From positions 358,620 through 422,619 of the forward strand of contig CAUYUJ010020182.1 of NCBI GenBank assembly GCA_963575745.1: a stretch of 64,000 bases of DNA, in the 5' to 3' direction. The position numbers were made by a program, and so were the translations under genes. The notes beneath the pieces are model-generated. The model was given only the letters and a program-made list of their open reading frames with translations. It had not been told where the DNA came from and made no database searches. This document shows positions 61,430-64,000 of the stretch, one piece after another. Each line of letters opens with the position of its first letter. The stretch's first letter is position 1. The DNA comes from Prorocentrum cordatum. Its lineage: Eukaryota > Sar > Dinophyceae > Prorocentrales > Prorocentraceae.

Positions 61430-61700
61430 GTCTTGCAACAAATGCGATGCATTCTAGGTGGTGCAATCACTGTGGTGCAATCTAGGTGGTTCAATCCACG
61501 CGGCGCAATCTTTGTGACGCAAAGCAATGCGAAGAAATGCCAGTCAATGCGAAGCAACACAAGGCAATGCACACCAGCGTAAACCAATGCAACGCAAAGC
61601 AATGCAAAGCAATGCAAAGCACCGTAAAGCAATGCAAGACAGTGCAAAGACATGCAACGCAATGCAGAGCAACGCATGGCAATACGAGGCGGCGACGAGG
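61430..61700. repeat. GTGGTGCAATC satellite followed by AATGCGAAGC repeats
   Basis: 61430-61510 contains CTAGGTGGTGCAATC units (as at 57240). 61510-61690 contains AATGCAAAGC/AATGCGAAGA units of about 10 bases (as at 37842). Confidence 0.8.
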
Positions 61701-62000
61701 CGGCGACGAGGCGGCGACGGCGGCCACATAGCCGCCAGTCCGCCGCGCAGGCCCAGTTCCTTAGAGAAAAGTAACGCGAAGCAATGCAGGCCCCGACAAC
61801 GGGCGGCGACGGGGCGGCGATTGCGACCACGGAGCCGCCAGACCAGATCGCCAGACAGGCCCAGACGACGGGCGGCGCCGAGACGGCAACGGGGCGGCGA
61901 CGGCGACCACGGAGCCGCCAGACCGCCAGACAGTCCCGGTTCCTTGTGGCGAACACGTCAGAACCTCGAAGTGCAAGTTCTGTTGGGGGAATGAGGGGTG
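61701..62000. repeat. Degenerate GGCGGCGACGG-type repeats
   Basis: GGCGACGAGGCGGCGACG, GACGGCGACCACGGAGCCGC and GCCAGACCGCCAGACAG recur, including two copies of ACCACGGAGCCGCCAGACC (61840 and 61909). No gene. Confidence 0.55.
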
Positions 62001-62249
62001 CCTGAGAAGCAGCGAAACAATTCTGCAGAGTGGCGCGGCAGTAATCTTGTACGGTTGTTGTTTTGATTTTTGGTGACTTCTTGGGTGCTTCTTCGGAACT
62101 TACTATCCTGGCCTTTCGGGGTCTTCTGAACAGCTTCGTCTGGGCCCAGTAAAAGTCTTGGAGCCCTCGATGGTTCCACCGATCTCTTCAGAGGAGACTC
62201 GGTAGAGACATCTCGTGTCCACATGGACACGGCGAGTGGAAACGGCGAG

Positions 62250-62650
62250 TGGGATGAGCTCTGCTCGTGCCTGGCCCTGGAGTGCGCCAGGTGCCACCCG
62301 CGTGCCGTGCCGTGCCAGCCCGCGCCCTCGCATGCGCAAAGTTGCGCCGCCCGCGTGCCGCGCCGTCGAGCTGCCGCGCGCCGCGCCGTGCCCGCGCCCC
62401 GGCGTGCGAACGAGTTGCCGCTTAGCGTGCCCGTGCCGTGCGCGCGTGCCGCGTCGCGGCGCCGCGCCCCGGACTGCGAGACGGCTGCTGCGCCCGCGTG
62501 CCGCGCCGTGCCCGCGCTCTCTCGACCGCGAGAGGCGGCGCGCCGCCCTGGCGCGCATCGTGCCGTGGCCGCGTGCCGCGCGCCGGCTCGCCGCGTGCCG
62601 CTCTCGTGCCGTGCCTGTGGCGCCGCTGCGCGGGCGCGATCCCGGCATCG
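62250..62650. repeat. GC minisatellite (CGTGCCGCGC-type)
   Basis: Units such as GCCGTGCC, CGCGTGCCGCGCCG and GAGCTGCCGCGC repeat irregularly. Cys/Arg/Ala-rich frames on both strands result from it. Confidence 0.75.
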
Positions 62651-62697
62651 AGGGGGGGAGCAGCAGCCATCAAGCAGTGGCGAAGCGTTCTCTGGCT

Positions 62698-62912
62698 CGC
62701 CTATCGGCCCACCGAGGAGTGTGCTGAGAACCGTTTGTGATTTCCACGGGATGTTCTCAGAACATTTCTGGCTGGGACTGTCCTGTTTTAAGACATCGGG
62801 CTTATGTTCTAAGAACAGTGTTTTGTTATTGGAACATATTTGGGTTCTAAAAACATGTCGTGGTAGGCCTATAGGAATGCTGGGGCGGTCGGTCCCTGCT
62901 CAAAGCCACCCA
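62698..62912 (+). repeat. Dispersed repeat, copy 2 (pair with 42269-42590)
   Basis: CTCGCCTAT, GCTGAGAACCGTTTG, GATGTTCTCAGAACATTTCT, ATGTTCTAAGAACAGTG, CGTGGTAGGCCTATAGG and TGGGGCGGTCGGTCCCTGCT follow the order of the 42269 copy. GTTCT(C/A)AGAAC palindromes recur inside. Confidence 0.5.
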
Positions 62913-63347
62913 GGCCTGACAGATCATTTGCGTTTGCTCAGCGGCCCCGGGCGTTTACTAAGCGGCACTGCCCTGTTCGATTCCCTCTTCGGGTTCGTTT
63001 ACTGAGCGGCTTCGCGTGTCGGGGTGAGTACTAGGAGGGTGGGGTGTGTGTTTCTGCTCCATAGCACGCGGTTGCGCTGGTGGCGCTGAGGCTGTGGCAT
63101 GGCTGTTTTTTGATTTCTGGTTGGTGGCGCTCCTCGTTGGCGCCGCGGCCAGTGTCCTCTCCGCGTGCTTCCGCCCAGGCTCGTCCCCCACTGGGTCATC
63201 TATTTCTATCGGTGCTCGCTGTGTTCCACTCCTCGGCTCCTCCTCCGTCGATCCGTCATTGGCACCAAGCGTAGTACTTCTTGCCCCGTCTTCCTGCGGC
63301 AGCCCCCGAGACATCGGACGTTCCTCGCCGAGCGCCCATCGACGCAG
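62913..63347. other. Unassigned 3' part of SMC1 intron 3
   Basis: No repeat array or other exon recognised. It ends with the acceptor CATCGACGCAG used by exon 4. Confidence 0.4.
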
Positions 63348-63434
63348 GCTCAGATGTACAGGGCGAAGGAGATAGAGAGGCGGCACATGGAGGTGGAGTT
63401 CTACCTCTTTCAGTTTCACTGCATCGCTTGGCAG
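63348..63434 (+). CDS. SMC1: SMC1 exon 4 of window (coiled coil)
   Basis: It encodes AQMYRAKEIERRHMEVEFYL, then FQFHCIAWQ. This matches, without gaps, the SMC1 segment A..Y..L..E......V...LF.LYH that follows exon 3 in the family. The acceptor is CGACGCAG before GCTCAG, phase 0. The donor used here is TTGGCAG then GTGGGG, the only canonical GT site in the right place; a GC donor at 63421 would end the exon after FH. Downstream exons are outside the window or not recognisable. Confidence 0.82.
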
Positions 63435-63584
63435 GTGGGGACAGGGTTGTGGGAAGCTCGGTGCATAGCGCTCGGCGGAATAAGAGGATGGCAAGGACAA
63501 TGATGAGCAATAGCATGGCGGTGATGATGACTAGAAGAGGGAGGAGGACGAATAGTATGACAGTCAGTGGCAGAGGCATGATGT

Positions 63585-64000
63585 TGCTGATGATGGTGGT
63601 GGTGGTGGCCATGATGCTGAGGATGATGATGCGGATGATGACGTTGATGACGATGACGATGACGATGACGATACTGACGCTGCTGATGATGTTGGTGATG
63701 CTGATGCTGATAATGCTGATGATGATGACGCTGTGACGATGCTGATGGTGATGCTGATGATGTTGATGATGTTAATCATGATGCTGACGACTATGCTGAT
63801 GCTGATGATGATGATGCTGACGACGATTATGATGACGATGATCAACGACGACGATGATGATGCTGTCGATGAGGCTGATGATGAGGGTGATGAGGACGGT
63901 GGTGATGATGAGGATGATGCTGCTGTTGCTGATGATGCTGCTGCTACTGATGGCGATGCTGATGATGATAATGATGATGCTGATGGTGATGATGCTGCTG
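63585..64000. repeat. (GAT)n/(GCTGAT)n microsatellite
   Basis: GATGATGCTGAT-type triplets to the end of the window. Poly-Met/Leu (+) and poly-Ile/Ser (-) frames are artefacts. Confidence 0.95.

Larger units (their letters stand above)
29472..63434 (+). other. SMC1: SMC1 cohesin subunit gene, partial, four exons identified
   Basis: Four + strand segments encode, in order and without overlap, consecutive parts of an SMC1-type protein: 29472-29540, 38726-38785, 58025-58161 and 63348-63434. SMC1 pairs with SMC3 in the cohesin ring, which holds sister chromatids together in the nucleus. The exons cover the stretch before the Q-loop, the NFLVFQG Q-loop motif, and the start of the first coiled coil. 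The joins 1-2 and 3-4 are in phase 0 with GC donors and AG acceptors. Walker A and earlier exons should lie upstream of 29472 and were not found; the rest lies beyond the window. The introns contain another gene, a retrotransposon and many repeats. About a dozen residues expected between exons 2 and 3 (LFE..IS block) are unplaced. Confidence 0.85.

Noticed and set aside
62223-63005. 260-residue Arg/Cys-rich + frame
   Set aside because: It follows the GC minisatellite and then a dispersed repeat; no domain.
1-64000. tRNA, rRNA and snRNA genes
   Set aside because: No cloverleaf, rRNA core or snRNA motif was recognised by eye; a covariance-model scan would be needed to exclude diverged copies.

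Overview
This is nuclear DNA of a dinoflagellate. The best evidence is a relic of the dinoflagellate trans-spliced leader at 25314-25334, directly upstream of an intronless reading frame. Supporting signs are GC-rich codons, GC-AG (and possibly GA-AG) introns, introner-like elements, a Ty1/copia relic of a type common in dinoflagellates, and very low gene density in a sea of microsatellites. The species cannot be named from the sequence. I see no bacterial operons, rRNA, tRNA or CRISPR.

The main gene is SMC1, the cohesin ATPase subunit, on the + strand. Four colinear exons of 60-137 bases were found at 29472-29540, 38726-38785, 58025-58161 and 63348-63434. Together they run from the Q-loop side of the N-terminal ATPase head into the first coiled coil. 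The introns are about 9.2, 19.2 and 5.2 kb. The gene starts upstream of the first exon and continues past the window. A short conserved block between exons 2 and 3 is not accounted for.

Other coding sequence: a 289-residue intronless protein behind the spliced-leader relic (25369-26238); an Ala/Glu/Arg-rich frame (27412-28662) that runs into a 100-N assembly gap; and a 159-residue two-exon gene with a dinoflagellate-type NGVYV domain (32503-33184), nested in SMC1 intron 1 and itself split by an introner-like hairpin element. SMC1 intron 2 holds a decayed Ty1/copia retrotransposon (about 43303-51690) with a primer-binding site, a direct LTR match, and remnants of gag, protease, reverse transcriptase and RNase H.

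Layout: 1-25 kb is almost all satellites, purine/pyrimidine tracts and small inverted-repeat elements; 25-34 kb is the gene-bearing stretch; 34-43 kb has CTC arrays, more inverted-repeat elements and SMC1 exon 2; 43-51.7 kb is the copia relic; 52-64 kb has a 77-bp satellite, other repeats and SMC1 exons 3 and 4. At least six families of short non-autonomous elements recur. Family A (eight copies, terminal inverted repeat GTCGGGC, 8-bp target duplications), family B (introner-like) and family D (6-bp target duplication) are the clearest. Most long open frames here are translations of CTC/GAG, TGG, GTC or CAG arrays and were not called as genes.
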